Assembly (NCBI RefSeq): GCF_015461805.1
Contig: NZ_JACVZE010000004.1
Location: 434,001 to 498,000, forward strand
DNA: 64,000 nucleotides
Reading direction: 5' to 3'
Origin: Pseudomonas pisciculturae
Lineage (GTDB): Bacteria; Pseudomonadota; Gammaproteobacteria; Pseudomonadales; Pseudomonadaceae
The notes beneath the pieces are model-generated. The model did not search any database. It was not told where the DNA came from and was given only the letters and a program-made list of their open reading frames with translations. A program made the position numbers and the translations under genes. Within the stretch, counting starts at the first letter, position 1, and every line of letters starts with the position of its first letter. Of this stretch, positions 49,946-58,408 are shown in pieces.

Positions 49946-51250
49946 ATGTCTTTGACTCGCAAAGCTTACCGTGCCGCCATTTTGCACAGCATCGCCGACC
50001 CTGCCGAAGTAGGCATTGAAGCGTCCTACGAATATTTCGAAGATGGCCTGCTTGTGATTGAGAACGGTCTGATCAGCGCGGTCGGCCATGCCGGCGAGTT
50101 GCTGCCGACCCTGCCGGCCGATATCGACATCACCCACTACCAGGACGCACTGATCACCCCCGGCCTGATCGACACCCACATTCACCTCCCGCAAACCGGC
50201 ATGGTCGGCGCTTATGGCGAGCAGTTGCTGGATTGGCTCAACACCTACACCTTCCCGTGTGAAAGCCAATTCGCCGACAAGGCCCACGCCGAGGAAGTCG
50301 CGGATATTTTCATCAAGGAGCTGCTGCGCAACGGCACCACCACTGCGCTGGTGTTTGGCAGTGTGCACCCGCAGTCGGTGAATTCATTCTTCGAGGCCGC
50401 CGAGAAGCTCGACCTGCGCATGATTGCCGGCAAAGTGATGATGGACCGCAACGCACCGGACTACCTCACCGACACCGCCGAAACCGGCTACCAGGAGAGC
50501 AAAGCGCTGATCGAACGCTGGCACGGCAAGGGCCGCCTGCACTACGCGGTCACGCCGCGCTTTGCGCCGACGAGCACGCCGGAACAATTGGCCCTGGCCG
50601 GGCAACTGCTGGGGGAATACCCCGACCTGTACATGCAGACGCACATCAGTGAGAACAAGCAGGAAGTCGAATGGGTGAAGGAGCTGTTCCCCGAGCGAAA
50701 AGGCTACCTGGACGTGTACGACCACTACAAACTACTGGGCGAACGCTCGGTGTTTGCCCACGGCGTGCACCTGTGCGATGACGAGTGCGCACGGCTGGCA
50801 GAAACCGGCTCGGCGGTGGCGTTCTGCCCGACGTCGAACTTCTTCCTCGGCAGCGGCTTGTTCAACCTGCCCATGGCGGAAAAACACAAATTGAATGTGG
50901 GCCTGGGCACTGACGTGGGCGGCGGCACCAGCTTCTCGCTGCTGCAAACTTTAAATGAAGCCTACAAGGTCATGCAATTGCAGGGTGCGCGTTTGAGCCC
51001 GTTCAAATCGCTGTATCTCGCCACATTGGGCGGTGCGCGGGCGCTGCGGTTGGAAGACAAGATCGGTACGTTGCAACCGGGCACCGATGCAGACTTTTTG
51101 GTATTGGATTACAACGCTACGCCGTTGTTGAGCTATCGCCTGAAGCAGGCCAATAACATTGCCGAGACGTTGTTTGTGCTGATGACGCTGGGGGATGATC
51201 GGACGGTGTTGCAGACGTATGCGGCGGGCAATCTGGTGCACCAGCGCTGA
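49946..51250 (+). CDS. guaD: Guanine deaminase GuaD
   Basis: A 434-residue amidohydrolase that converts guanine to xanthine, feeding xanthine dehydrogenase. Zinc-binding HIHLPQ is in LIDTHIHLPQTGMVGAYGEQ, followed by QTHISENKQEVEWV, HGVHLCDDE and LGTDVGGGTSFS with the final metal Asp. The ATG at 49946 (MSLTRKAYRAAILHS) is chosen over one two codons earlier. Last gene of the xdhABC-guaD unit. Confidence 0.95.
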   Translation: MSLTRKAYRAAILHSIADPAEVGIEASYEYFEDGLLVIENGLISAVGHAGELLPTLPADIDITHYQDALITPGLIDTHIHLPQTGMVGAYGEQLLDWLNTYTFPCESQFADKAHAEEVADIFIKELLRNGTTTALVFGSVHPQSVNSFFEAAEKLDLRMIAGKVMMDRNAPDYLTDTAETGYQESKALIERWHGKGRLHYAVTPRFAPTSTPEQLALAGQLLGEYPDLYMQTHISENKQEVEWVKELFPERKGYLDVYDHYKLLGERSVFAHGVHLCDDECARLAETGSAVAFCPTSNFFLGSGLFNLPMAEKHKLNVGLGTDVGGGTSFSLLQTLNEAYKVMQLQGARLSPFKSLYLATLGGARALRLEDKIGTLQPGTDADFLVLDYNATPLLSYRLKQANNIAETLFVLMTLGDDRTVLQTYAAGNLVHQR

Positions 51251-51272
51251 TCTTAAAATCACTGAAAATCAA

Positions 51273-51364
51273 ATGTGGGTGGGGGCTTGCCCCCGATAGC
51301 GGTGTATCAGTCTACTCATTCAGTGACTGACACTCTGCAATCGGGGGCAAGCCCCCTCCCACAT
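51273..51364. repeat. REP pair (inverted) after guaD
   Basis: GTGGGTGGGGGCTTGCCCCC and ATCGGGGGCAAGCCCCCTCC in inverted orientation, between the convergent ends of guaD and a GntR gene. Confidence 0.88.
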
Positions 51365-51390
51365 TTTTGGTCCCCATTAAGCCAGGGAAA

Positions 51391-52155
51391 CTACAGCTTG
51401 ATCGACGAACGCCCTGGCTTCTTGGTCTGCAACAAATGCGAAAACACCGCATGCAAATCATCCGACGCGCTCTCTTCATCGAGGTTGAGCTTGCTGTCGA
51501 TGTGATCCATGTGATGCATCATCAAATCCACCGCCAACACCGCGTCTCGCGCTTCGATCGCGTCGATCAACTGGGTGTGTTCATCGTACGAGCAGTGCGA
51601 GCGGTTACCGCTTTCGTACTGGGCGATGATCAATGAGGTCTGGGATACCAGGCTGCGCTGGAAGCTGATCAGCGGCGCATTCTTGGCCGCTTCGGCCAGC
51701 TTGAGGTGGAATTCGCCGGAGAGGCGGATACCCGCACCGCGGTCGCCACGGGAGAAGCTGTCGCGCTCGTCGTTGACCATCTGGCGCAACTCGGCCAGTT
51801 GCTCGGCTGTGGCGTGCTGCACGGCCAATTCAGTAATCGCCCGCTCCACCAGACGCCGCGCCATAAACACCTGGCGGGCTTCTTCGACACTTGGGCTGGC
51901 AACCACTGCGCCGCGATTGGGCCGCAGCAGCACCACGCCTTCATGGGCCAGGCGCGAGAGCGCACGGCGGATGATGGTGCGGCTCACACCGAAGATTTCG
52001 CCCAGTGCCTCTTCACTCAATTTGGTACCGGGTGCCAGGCGTTGTTCGAGAATGGCCTCGAAGATATGCGCGTAGACGATATCGTCCTGGGTGCCGCTGC
52101 GACCGGCCTTGCCAGCTCGCGGTGTTTTCTTGAGAGGTTGCAACTGTTCGTTCAT
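51391..52155 (-). CDS. GntR-family regulator, FCD subfamily, near a purine permease
   Basis: A 254-residue regulator. The wHTH is at about residues 25-95 (FGVSRTIIRRALSRLAHEGV) and the FCD domain follows (ARQVFMARRLVERAITELA). It is distinct from the GntR gene at 44178. It is divergent from the BenE-type permease at 52370, so it probably controls that gene. The ATG at 52155 (MNEQLQPLKKTPRAGKAGRS) is preferred over the open frame upstream. Confidence 0.88.
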   Translation of the reverse strand: MNEQLQPLKKTPRAGKAGRSGTQDDIVYAHIFEAILEQRLAPGTKLSEEALGEIFGVSRTIIRRALSRLAHEGVVLLRPNRGAVVASPSVEEARQVFMARRLVERAITELAVQHATAEQLAELRQMVNDERDSFSRGDRGAGIRLSGEFHLKLAEAAKNAPLISFQRSLVSQTSLIIAQYESGNRSHCSYDEHTQLIDAIEARDAVLAVDLMMHHMDHIDSKLNLDEESASDDLHAVFSHLLQTKKPGRSSIKL

Positions 52156-52369
52156 GGGCACTCGGGTCGGGAGAACGGCGGCGAAATAACGGTAATACGG
52201 CAACAACAGGTTGCTGGCAAGTATCACCTAAAAACAGGGCACATTGTACACAACCGATTGCGCCAACACACTGTACGGCTGTTTACGGCTTCGGCTGTAT
52301 TGCAATGAGTGGTTACGTTTGAGTTTAGGCTTGAATCCGCAACTTCTCTGGTTAAAGGAACACCTTTCT

Positions 52370-53560
52370 ATGCCCGACGCCACCCAAGCGCCCCTGCGCC
52401 CGCTGGCCGACACCTCTGCATCGGCCATCGTCGCCGGTTTCATCGCCATGATGACCGGCTACACCAGCTCCCTGGTGCTGATGTTCCAGGCCGGGCAGGC
52501 CGCCGGCTTGACCACCGCGCAGATTTCTTCGTGGATCTGGGCGATCTCCATCGGCATGGCGGTGTGCAGCATCGGCCTGTCACTGCGCTATCGCACGCCG
52601 ATCACCATTGCCTGGTCCACACCCGGCGCGGCGCTGCTGATCACCAGCCTGGGCGGCGTGAGTTACGGCGAAGCCATCGGCGCCTACATCACCTGCGCGG
52701 TGCTGGTGACGATCTGCGGGCTGACCGGCAGCTTCGAAAAACTGGTCAAACGCATACCGGCGTCACTGGCGGCGGCATTGCTGGCCGGAATTTTGTTCAA
52801 GATCGGCAGCGAGATCTTCGTCGCCGCCCAGCACCGCACCGGCCTGGTACTGGGAATGTTCTTCACCTACCTGATCATCAAGCGCCTGTCGCCGCGTTAT
52901 GCGGTGCTGGCCGCGCTGGTGATCGGCACGGTCTTGTCCGGGCTGATGGGGCTGCTGGACTTCAGCGGTTTTCACCTGGAAGTGGCGACGCCGGTGTGGA
53001 CCACCCCGCACTTCTCGCTGGCGGCGACCATCAGCATCGGCATCCCGCTGTTCGTGGTGGCGATGACCGCGCAGAACATGCCGGGGGTCGCGGTTTTGCG
53101 TGCTGATGGCTACAACGTACCGGCCTCGCCTTTGATTACCGCCACGGGCCTGGCCTCGCTGGTGCTATCACCCTTCGGTTCCCACGGCATCAACCTGGCA
53201 GCAATCAGCGCGGCGATCTGCACCGGGCCCCATGCCCATGAGGATCGCAACAAGCGTTACACGGCAGCGGTGTGGTGCGGGGTGTTCTACGGGATTGCCG
53301 GGGTGTTCGGCGCCACGTTGGCGGCACTGTTCGCAGCCTTGCCCAAGGAACTGGTGCTGTCGATTGCGGCGTTGGCGTTGTTTGGCTCGATCATCAATGG
53401 CTTGAGCATCGCCATGAATGAGCCGAAGGAACGGGAAGCGGCGCTGATAACCTTTATGGTCACGGCGTCAGGCTTGACGCTGTTTTCCATCGGGTCGGCG
53501 TTTTGGGGAATTGTGGCGGGGGTGTTGACGCTGCTAATTCTGAATTGGCGCAAGGCATAA
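52370..53560 (+). CDS. BenE-family permease (benzoate/H+ symporter type), candidate purine transporter
   Basis: A 396-residue membrane protein with about 12 helices. Family stretches include TPITIAWSTPGAALL, LSPFGSHGINLAAISAAICT and NMPGVAVLRADGYN. BenE proteins are annotated as benzoate symporters. The position next to xdhABC and guaD suggests that this one may carry a purine or a breakdown product, which is an inference from context. The ATG at 52370 is preceded by AAAGGAA at a good distance. A terminator follows at once. Confidence 0.85.
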   Translation: MPDATQAPLRPLADTSASAIVAGFIAMMTGYTSSLVLMFQAGQAAGLTTAQISSWIWAISIGMAVCSIGLSLRYRTPITIAWSTPGAALLITSLGGVSYGEAIGAYITCAVLVTICGLTGSFEKLVKRIPASLAAALLAGILFKIGSEIFVAAQHRTGLVLGMFFTYLIIKRLSPRYAVLAALVIGTVLSGLMGLLDFSGFHLEVATPVWTTPHFSLAATISIGIPLFVVAMTAQNMPGVAVLRADGYNVPASPLITATGLASLVLSPFGSHGINLAAISAAICTGPHAHEDRNKRYTAAVWCGVFYGIAGVFGATLAALFAALPKELVLSIAALALFGSIINGLSIAMNEPKEREAALITFMVTASGLTLFSIGSAFWGIVAGVLTLLILNWRKA

Positions 53561-53592
53561 AAAAACGGCGACCCTCAGGTCGCCGTTTTTTT
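53561..53592. terminator. Bidirectional rho-independent terminator
   Basis: AAAACGGCGACC and GGTCGCCGTTTT form a 12-bp stem around CTCA, with an A-run on the left and a T-run on the right. It can end both the plus-strand permease and the convergent minus-strand yggL gene. Confidence 0.93.
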
Positions 53593-53597
53593 CAGTA

Positions 53598-53942
53598 TCA
53601 CTTAGCCGCGTTGATCGGCTTTTCTGGATACCACACGTCCAGCAACGGGCTGACTTCAGCCTTGGTCAGCTCGGAACGGGTTTTCAGCCAAGCTTCAACA
53701 GCAGCACGTTGCTCTTCGGAAACCGAGCCGCGCTTCTGCAGGCAAACCAGACCGAAGTCATCGCCGCCAACATAGCCAAGGCCGTTGGCTTCCATGGCTT
53801 CTTTGATGAATGCTTCGAGGAAAGCGTCGATAGCTTCTTCACTCAGGCCTTCGTTGAAGTCCAGGTTCAGTTCGAAACCCAGCTCTTGAAATTCATCAAC
53901 GCACAGTTTTTTGCGCAGACGCTGGGAACGGTTAGTCGCCAT
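53598..53942 (-). CDS. yggL: YggL-family (DUF469) ribosome-associated protein
   Basis: A 114-residue protein of the YggL/DUF469 family. The start (MATNRSQRLRKKLCVDEFQE) and the C-terminal EAWLKTRSELTKAEVSPLLD are typical. E. coli YggL binds the 50S ribosomal subunit. The ATG at 53942 is used; a start five codons upstream is less likely. It ends at the bidirectional terminator. Confidence 0.88.
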   Translation of the reverse strand: MATNRSQRLRKKLCVDEFQELGFELNLDFNEGLSEEAIDAFLEAFIKEAMEANGLGYVGGDDFGLVCLQKRGSVSEEQRAAVEAWLKTRSELTKAEVSPLLDVWYPEKPINAAK

Positions 53943-54179
53943 TGGAACAATCCTCATAAGTAATAACGGGCGGCACTTTAGCAGTTTAAGGAAGCGATTG
54001 CCCGACTCTCTGGGACGGGCGGCACAATGCGGGCAAAAAAAACGCTGAATACCCGCTATCGTTCAGCTACAAGTGGCCCCACCTTGGGGCATAATGCCGA
54101 CACTTTCATGACTAATGAGGGATTTTCTTACATACCCCTCGCCTTTTTCACCCTCCTCAGCAGCAGGGTCTTATTCCTT

Positions 54180-55640
54180 ATGATCAACTCTTTACGTTCA
54201 GTGCTACTCGCCGGTCTTATTTTGCCACTGGCTTTCTCCGCTACCGCCGCCCCCGTCAATAACACCTTGCCACCGAATGTTCAGCAGGCACTGTCCAAGG
54301 CCAAGCTGCAAAACACCGCATTGTCTTTGGTAATGATTCCCCTGAACGGCCCGGGCACTCCTACCGTGTTCAACGCTGATGTTTCGGTGAACCCGGCCTC
54401 CACCATGAAACTGGTCACCACCTACGCGGCCCTGGAAATGCTCGGCCCCAACCACCAGTGGAAAACCGAGTTCTACACCGACGGCACCCTCAGCGGTGGC
54501 GTGTTGCATGGCAACCTGTACCTCAAGGGCGGCGGCGACCCCAAGCTGAACATGGAAAAACTCTGGCTGTTGATGCGCGACCTGCGCGCCAATGGCGTGC
54601 AACAAGTCACCGGCGACCTGGTGCTGGACCGTGGCTTCTTCAACCCGCCGCAATTGCCCGAATTCAACGATGACGGCAACGACGAAAACAAACCGTTCCT
54701 GGTCAAGCCCGATGCCTTGCTGGTCAACCTCAAGGCCTTGCGCTTCGTGACCCGCAACGATTCTGGCCGAGTACTGGTGTCGGTGGAGCCGCCGATTGCG
54801 AGCATCCGCATCGACAACCAGGTCAAGGTCTCCAACGCCAAGCAGTGCACGGGGGATGTGCGCTACAACCCGGTCACCGCCGCCGACGGCAGCGTGACCG
54901 TGACGGTCAGTGGCCAGCTGGCCGAGGGCTGCAGCTCGCAGACGTATCTGTCGCTGCTGGACCACGCCACCTACACCGCCGGCGCTGTGCGGGCGATCTG
55001 GCAGGAACTGGGCGGTACCATCCAGGGCCGTGATATCCAGGCACCAGTACCCAAGGATGCCAAGGTGCTGGCCCGAGCGTTCTCGCCGGACCTGGCGGAA
55101 ATCATCCGCGACATCAACAAGTACAGTAACAACACCATGGCCCAGCAGTTGTTCCTCAGCTTGGGCGCGCAGTTTCGCAACGATGCCGACGGTGATGATG
55201 CCAAGGCCGCGCAACGCGTAGTGCGCCAGTGGCTGGCGAAGAAAGGCATCACCGCACCGCATCTGGTGATGGAGAACGGTTCCGGGCTGTCCCGTGCCGA
55301 GCGGGTCAGCGCCCGTGAAATGGCGGCGATGCTGCAAGCCGCCTGGAAAAGCCCCTACGCGGCGGAATTCATCAGTTCTATGCCCATTGCCGGCACCGAC
55401 GGCACCATGCGTAAACGCCTGAAGACCACGGCCATGCGCGGTGAGGCCCACGTCAAGACCGGCACCTTGAACACCGTGCGCGCCATCTCAGGGTTCAGCC
55501 GCGATAACAACGGTAATACCTGGGCAGTGGTGGCGATTCTGAATGATCCGAAGCCGTGGGGGGCATCGTCGGTGTTGGATCAGGTGTTGCTGGACCTGTA
55601 TCGCCAGCCGAAAATTGCGGCTGCTGCCCCGGTGCTCTAG
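54180..55640 (+). CDS. dacB: D-alanyl-D-alanine carboxypeptidase/endopeptidase DacB (PBP4)
   Basis: A 486-residue periplasmic penicillin-binding protein with a signal peptide (residues 1-24, ending ATAA). Active-site motifs are SxxK at 74-77 (ASTMKLVTTY), SxN (KYSNNTMAQQ) and KTG (HVKTGTLN). It trims and cleaves peptidoglycan cross-links; PBP4 in P. aeruginosa also controls AmpC induction. The ATG at 54180 gives a proper signal peptide, and the longer open frame is not used. A REP pair follows. Confidence 0.94.
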   Translation: MINSLRSVLLAGLILPLAFSATAAPVNNTLPPNVQQALSKAKLQNTALSLVMIPLNGPGTPTVFNADVSVNPASTMKLVTTYAALEMLGPNHQWKTEFYTDGTLSGGVLHGNLYLKGGGDPKLNMEKLWLLMRDLRANGVQQVTGDLVLDRGFFNPPQLPEFNDDGNDENKPFLVKPDALLVNLKALRFVTRNDSGRVLVSVEPPIASIRIDNQVKVSNAKQCTGDVRYNPVTAADGSVTVTVSGQLAEGCSSQTYLSLLDHATYTAGAVRAIWQELGGTIQGRDIQAPVPKDAKVLARAFSPDLAEIIRDINKYSNNTMAQQLFLSLGAQFRNDADGDDAKAAQRVVRQWLAKKGITAPHLVMENGSGLSRAERVSAREMAAMLQAAWKSPYAAEFISSMPIAGTDGTMRKRLKTTAMRGEAHVKTGTLNTVRAISGFSRDNNGNTWAVVAILNDPKPWGASSVLDQVLLDLYRQPKIAAAAPVL

Positions 55641-55655
55641 GCGTAACGCGGTCCC

Positions 55656-55746
55656 TTGTGGGAGGGGGCTTGCTCCCGATGGCGGTGGTTCAGTTGCATA
55701 TAAGTCGACTGATACACCGCTATCGGGAGCAAGCCCCCTCCCACAC
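55656..55746. repeat. REP pair (inverted) after dacB
   Basis: GTGGGAGGGGGCTTGCTCCC and its mirrored GGGAGCAAGCCCCCTCCCAC, about 46 bp apart, between convergent dacB and the diguanylate cyclase gene. Confidence 0.88.
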
Positions 55747-55775
55747 AAGCCCCACATTGGGTTCCGTGCAAGCCA

Positions 55776-58175
55776 TCAAGCCTGCACCCGCTCAGCCTCT
55801 ACGCGATCCCGGCCGGCCTGCTTGGCCACATACACGGCCGAATCCGCCCGCAACAGCAGCCCATCGATCCCTTCACCCACCCGCCAGCTGGCCACACCAA
55901 AGCTGGCGGTGACGATGCCAACGGGCGCCATCGGCGCATCGCGCAACGACTGCCACAACTCCATCGCCAGGCTGTAGGACTGTTCGCCGTCGGTGTTAGG
56001 GCAAAGCACCATGAACTCCTCACCGCCCAATCGACAGAACACATCGGTGCGACGCAGGCGCTGGCTGATGCGCTTGCACACCTCCTGTAAAACGCTGTCA
56101 CCCACGGCGTGACCATATTGATCGTTGATGCGCTTGAAGTGATCGATATCCAGCATGATCAGCGACAACGCCCCCGATGTGCGGTTGAGGCGCACCATCT
56201 CGGCCTTGAGGCGGTCCTGGAAATAGCGGCGGTTATGAATGCCGGTGAGAGAGTCGGTGATCGACAGCGCCCGCAACTCTTCCTCCACCCGCTTGAGATC
56301 GGAAATGTCCGATACGTAGCCATGCCACAACGTACCGCCGCCCGGTAATTCTTCCGGGGTGGCCTCGCCGCGAATCCAGCGCAGGCCTCGCTGCGGCAGC
56401 TGTACGCGATACTCTTCGCGCCAATGGCTCAACTGCAATGCCGACAGACGAATAGAGGCACGCACCCTCTCCAGGTCCAACGGATGGATGCGCTCGAAGG
56501 CCTTCCTCGCATCCTGTTGCAACACGCCGGGCTCGATTTCATAGATGTCGCGCATGCCGTCGCTGGCATAGATAAACCGCCAGTTGTCCTGGGGTTCGAG
56601 GGTGAACTGGAAGATCCCGCCGGGCACATGGGCGCTGAGTTTTTTCAGCAGCCTGTCCCGTGCGGCCAGTGCCTCGTAGGCACGTTTTTGTTCGGTGACA
56701 TCCAGGTAAATCGCCAGGTGGCCGACCCACAAACCGTGATCATCCAGCAGCACCGTGGCCAGCATATTCACCGTTAACTGGCTGCCGTCCTGGCGTACGA
56801 GACACCACTCATGGGCTTCGTGCAGAGTGTCGGGGCTATCCACTAGCATGGCCTGGCTTGCCGGGATGCGTTTGCCCAGGGCCACACTCAGGCTGGCAGA
56901 ACGCGCCTCCAACTCCTGCGCCGTGTGCAAGCTTTCGAGTGTCACTTTACCTACGACCTGCTCGGCCTTGAACCCAAGCATCTGCTCGGCTCCGGCGTTG
57001 AAGGTGTTGATGACACCGCGCAGGTCAGTGGCAATGATCGCAACCTGCGTGGCGGCGTTCAGCACACTGCGTAACTGACCGTGGGCGCCACGCAGCTCGT
57101 GTTCACGCAAGCGCAGTTGCACGGTGCGTTGCTCCACCATTTTTAACGCGCGCTGGCGTTGGCTGACCAGCACATAGAGCAAGGCACTCAGCAGCAGGCT
57201 GAGCAGGCCGCCCATAATCAGAATCGTGGCCAGGGCCGAATGGTTAACTTGGTCAAATACCTGGCTGGCGCGCAGGCTCAGCACATAGACGTGATCCCCC
57301 AGGCTCAGGCGGCGTGCAGCAATGAGATCGCTGCTGCCTACGGCATTGCCAGATTCGTAGAGCACGCGCTTTTGCAGGTCGGAGGTGTCGACGATCTCCA
57401 TCACCAGATTGTCGCGATCCGGCTTGGGCAACCCGTCGGCCACCAGTTGGCGCATGCTGATCACCGCCATCACGTAACCGTAGGGCTCGTTCTGGGATTG
57501 CCCGGCAGTGGGCTGGTGACTCACCGGCGCTATCAGCAAAACCCCGGTGGCATAGGCTGGCTCCACACCCACCAGTTGCATGGGCTGCGACACCGCCAAG
57601 TTGCCGGTCTTTTGCGCCCGTTCAAGGGTCACGCGCCGCAGTGGCTGGGCCAGCAGGTCGAAACCCAGGGGCGCGCCCAACAGGCTCTGGGTCTGGGTAA
57701 ACAGCACCGGCACATACTCATCGCGCTCGGACGCGGGCGCCAGCTCGCCGGCGGCATTCAATTCACGGATGGCATACGGCGTGCCGCGCTGGCGCGACAC
57801 GTCCTGCTCAAACGCCATGCGCTGCTCGCGAAACACCCGCGGCGCCCAGGAATAAGCACGAGTGCGCAACAGCAAAGGCTCGGCGAAACCGTCGAATTCT
57901 TCACGAGACACATCATCGGAATTTACGAAGAACCGCCGCAGGGCATTCAGGCGTTGCTCCTGGTCCTCGAAGCGTTCCTGCAGGCGGGTATAACGTTCGT
58001 TGACCAGCAGCTGAAAGCGCTGGCGCACCTGCTGGGAATAGAGATCGGAGGCCGCCCAGGCGATGATTGCCGTGAGCGCACACCCTGCCAATAACACCAC
58101 CAATGCCACCAGCCAAGCCGACGCCTGCTCACTGATAAAGCCTAGGATTTTCGGGCGAACGGCTTGCAACGGCAT
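55776..58175 (-). CDS. Membrane diguanylate cyclase (CHASE-PAS-PAS-GGDEF)
   Basis: A 799-residue signalling protein. One helix at about 16-40 and another at about 310-335 enclose a periplasmic CHASE sensor (EQRMAFEQDVSRQRGTPYAI). Two PAS-like regions follow (about 370-490 and 505-625). The GGDEF domain has GGEEF near residue 715 (FCRLGGEEFMVLC), an active form that makes c-di-GMP. There is no EAL domain. The ATG at 58175 is given; a GTG three codons earlier is possible. The ligand is unknown. Confidence 0.88.
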   Translation of the reverse strand: MPLQAVRPKILGFISEQASAWLVALVVLLAGCALTAIIAWAASDLYSQQVRQRFQLLVNERYTRLQERFEDQEQRLNALRRFFVNSDDVSREEFDGFAEPLLLRTRAYSWAPRVFREQRMAFEQDVSRQRGTPYAIRELNAAGELAPASERDEYVPVLFTQTQSLLGAPLGFDLLAQPLRRVTLERAQKTGNLAVSQPMQLVGVEPAYATGVLLIAPVSHQPTAGQSQNEPYGYVMAVISMRQLVADGLPKPDRDNLVMEIVDTSDLQKRVLYESGNAVGSSDLIAARRLSLGDHVYVLSLRASQVFDQVNHSALATILIMGGLLSLLLSALLYVLVSQRQRALKMVEQRTVQLRLREHELRGAHGQLRSVLNAATQVAIIATDLRGVINTFNAGAEQMLGFKAEQVVGKVTLESLHTAQELEARSASLSVALGKRIPASQAMLVDSPDTLHEAHEWCLVRQDGSQLTVNMLATVLLDDHGLWVGHLAIYLDVTEQKRAYEALAARDRLLKKLSAHVPGGIFQFTLEPQDNWRFIYASDGMRDIYEIEPGVLQQDARKAFERIHPLDLERVRASIRLSALQLSHWREEYRVQLPQRGLRWIRGEATPEELPGGGTLWHGYVSDISDLKRVEEELRALSITDSLTGIHNRRYFQDRLKAEMVRLNRTSGALSLIMLDIDHFKRINDQYGHAVGDSVLQEVCKRISQRLRRTDVFCRLGGEEFMVLCPNTDGEQSYSLAMELWQSLRDAPMAPVGIVTASFGVASWRVGEGIDGLLLRADSAVYVAKQAGRDRVEAERVQA

Positions 58176-58285
58176 AGGCAACACTCACAACGCCAGCGTG
58201 CGGGGGGTGTCACTTTGGCTAGGCCTTAAGTTATAGCGACCGACCCAGTATTTGACCAGCAAAAGCTGGAATTGGGACAGGCATC

Positions 58286-58380
58286 TGTGGCGAGGGAGCT
58301 TGCTCCCGCTGGGGTGCGGAGCGCCCCCAATAGCTGGGGACCGCTATGCAGTCCAGCGGGAGCAAGCTCCCTCGCCACAA
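58286..58380. repeat. REP-like pair of the second family
   Basis: TGTGGCGAGGGAGCTTGCTC and its mirrored copy CAGCGGGAGCAAGCTCCCTC, about 38 bp apart. The core is GGGAGCTTGCTCCCGCTGG, different from the common GGGGGCTTGCCCCCGAT type. It lies between rlmL and the diguanylate cyclase gene. Confidence 0.85.
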
Positions 58381-58408
58381 CAAGCTCGCTTGTACCGAAA
58401 AACGGCGA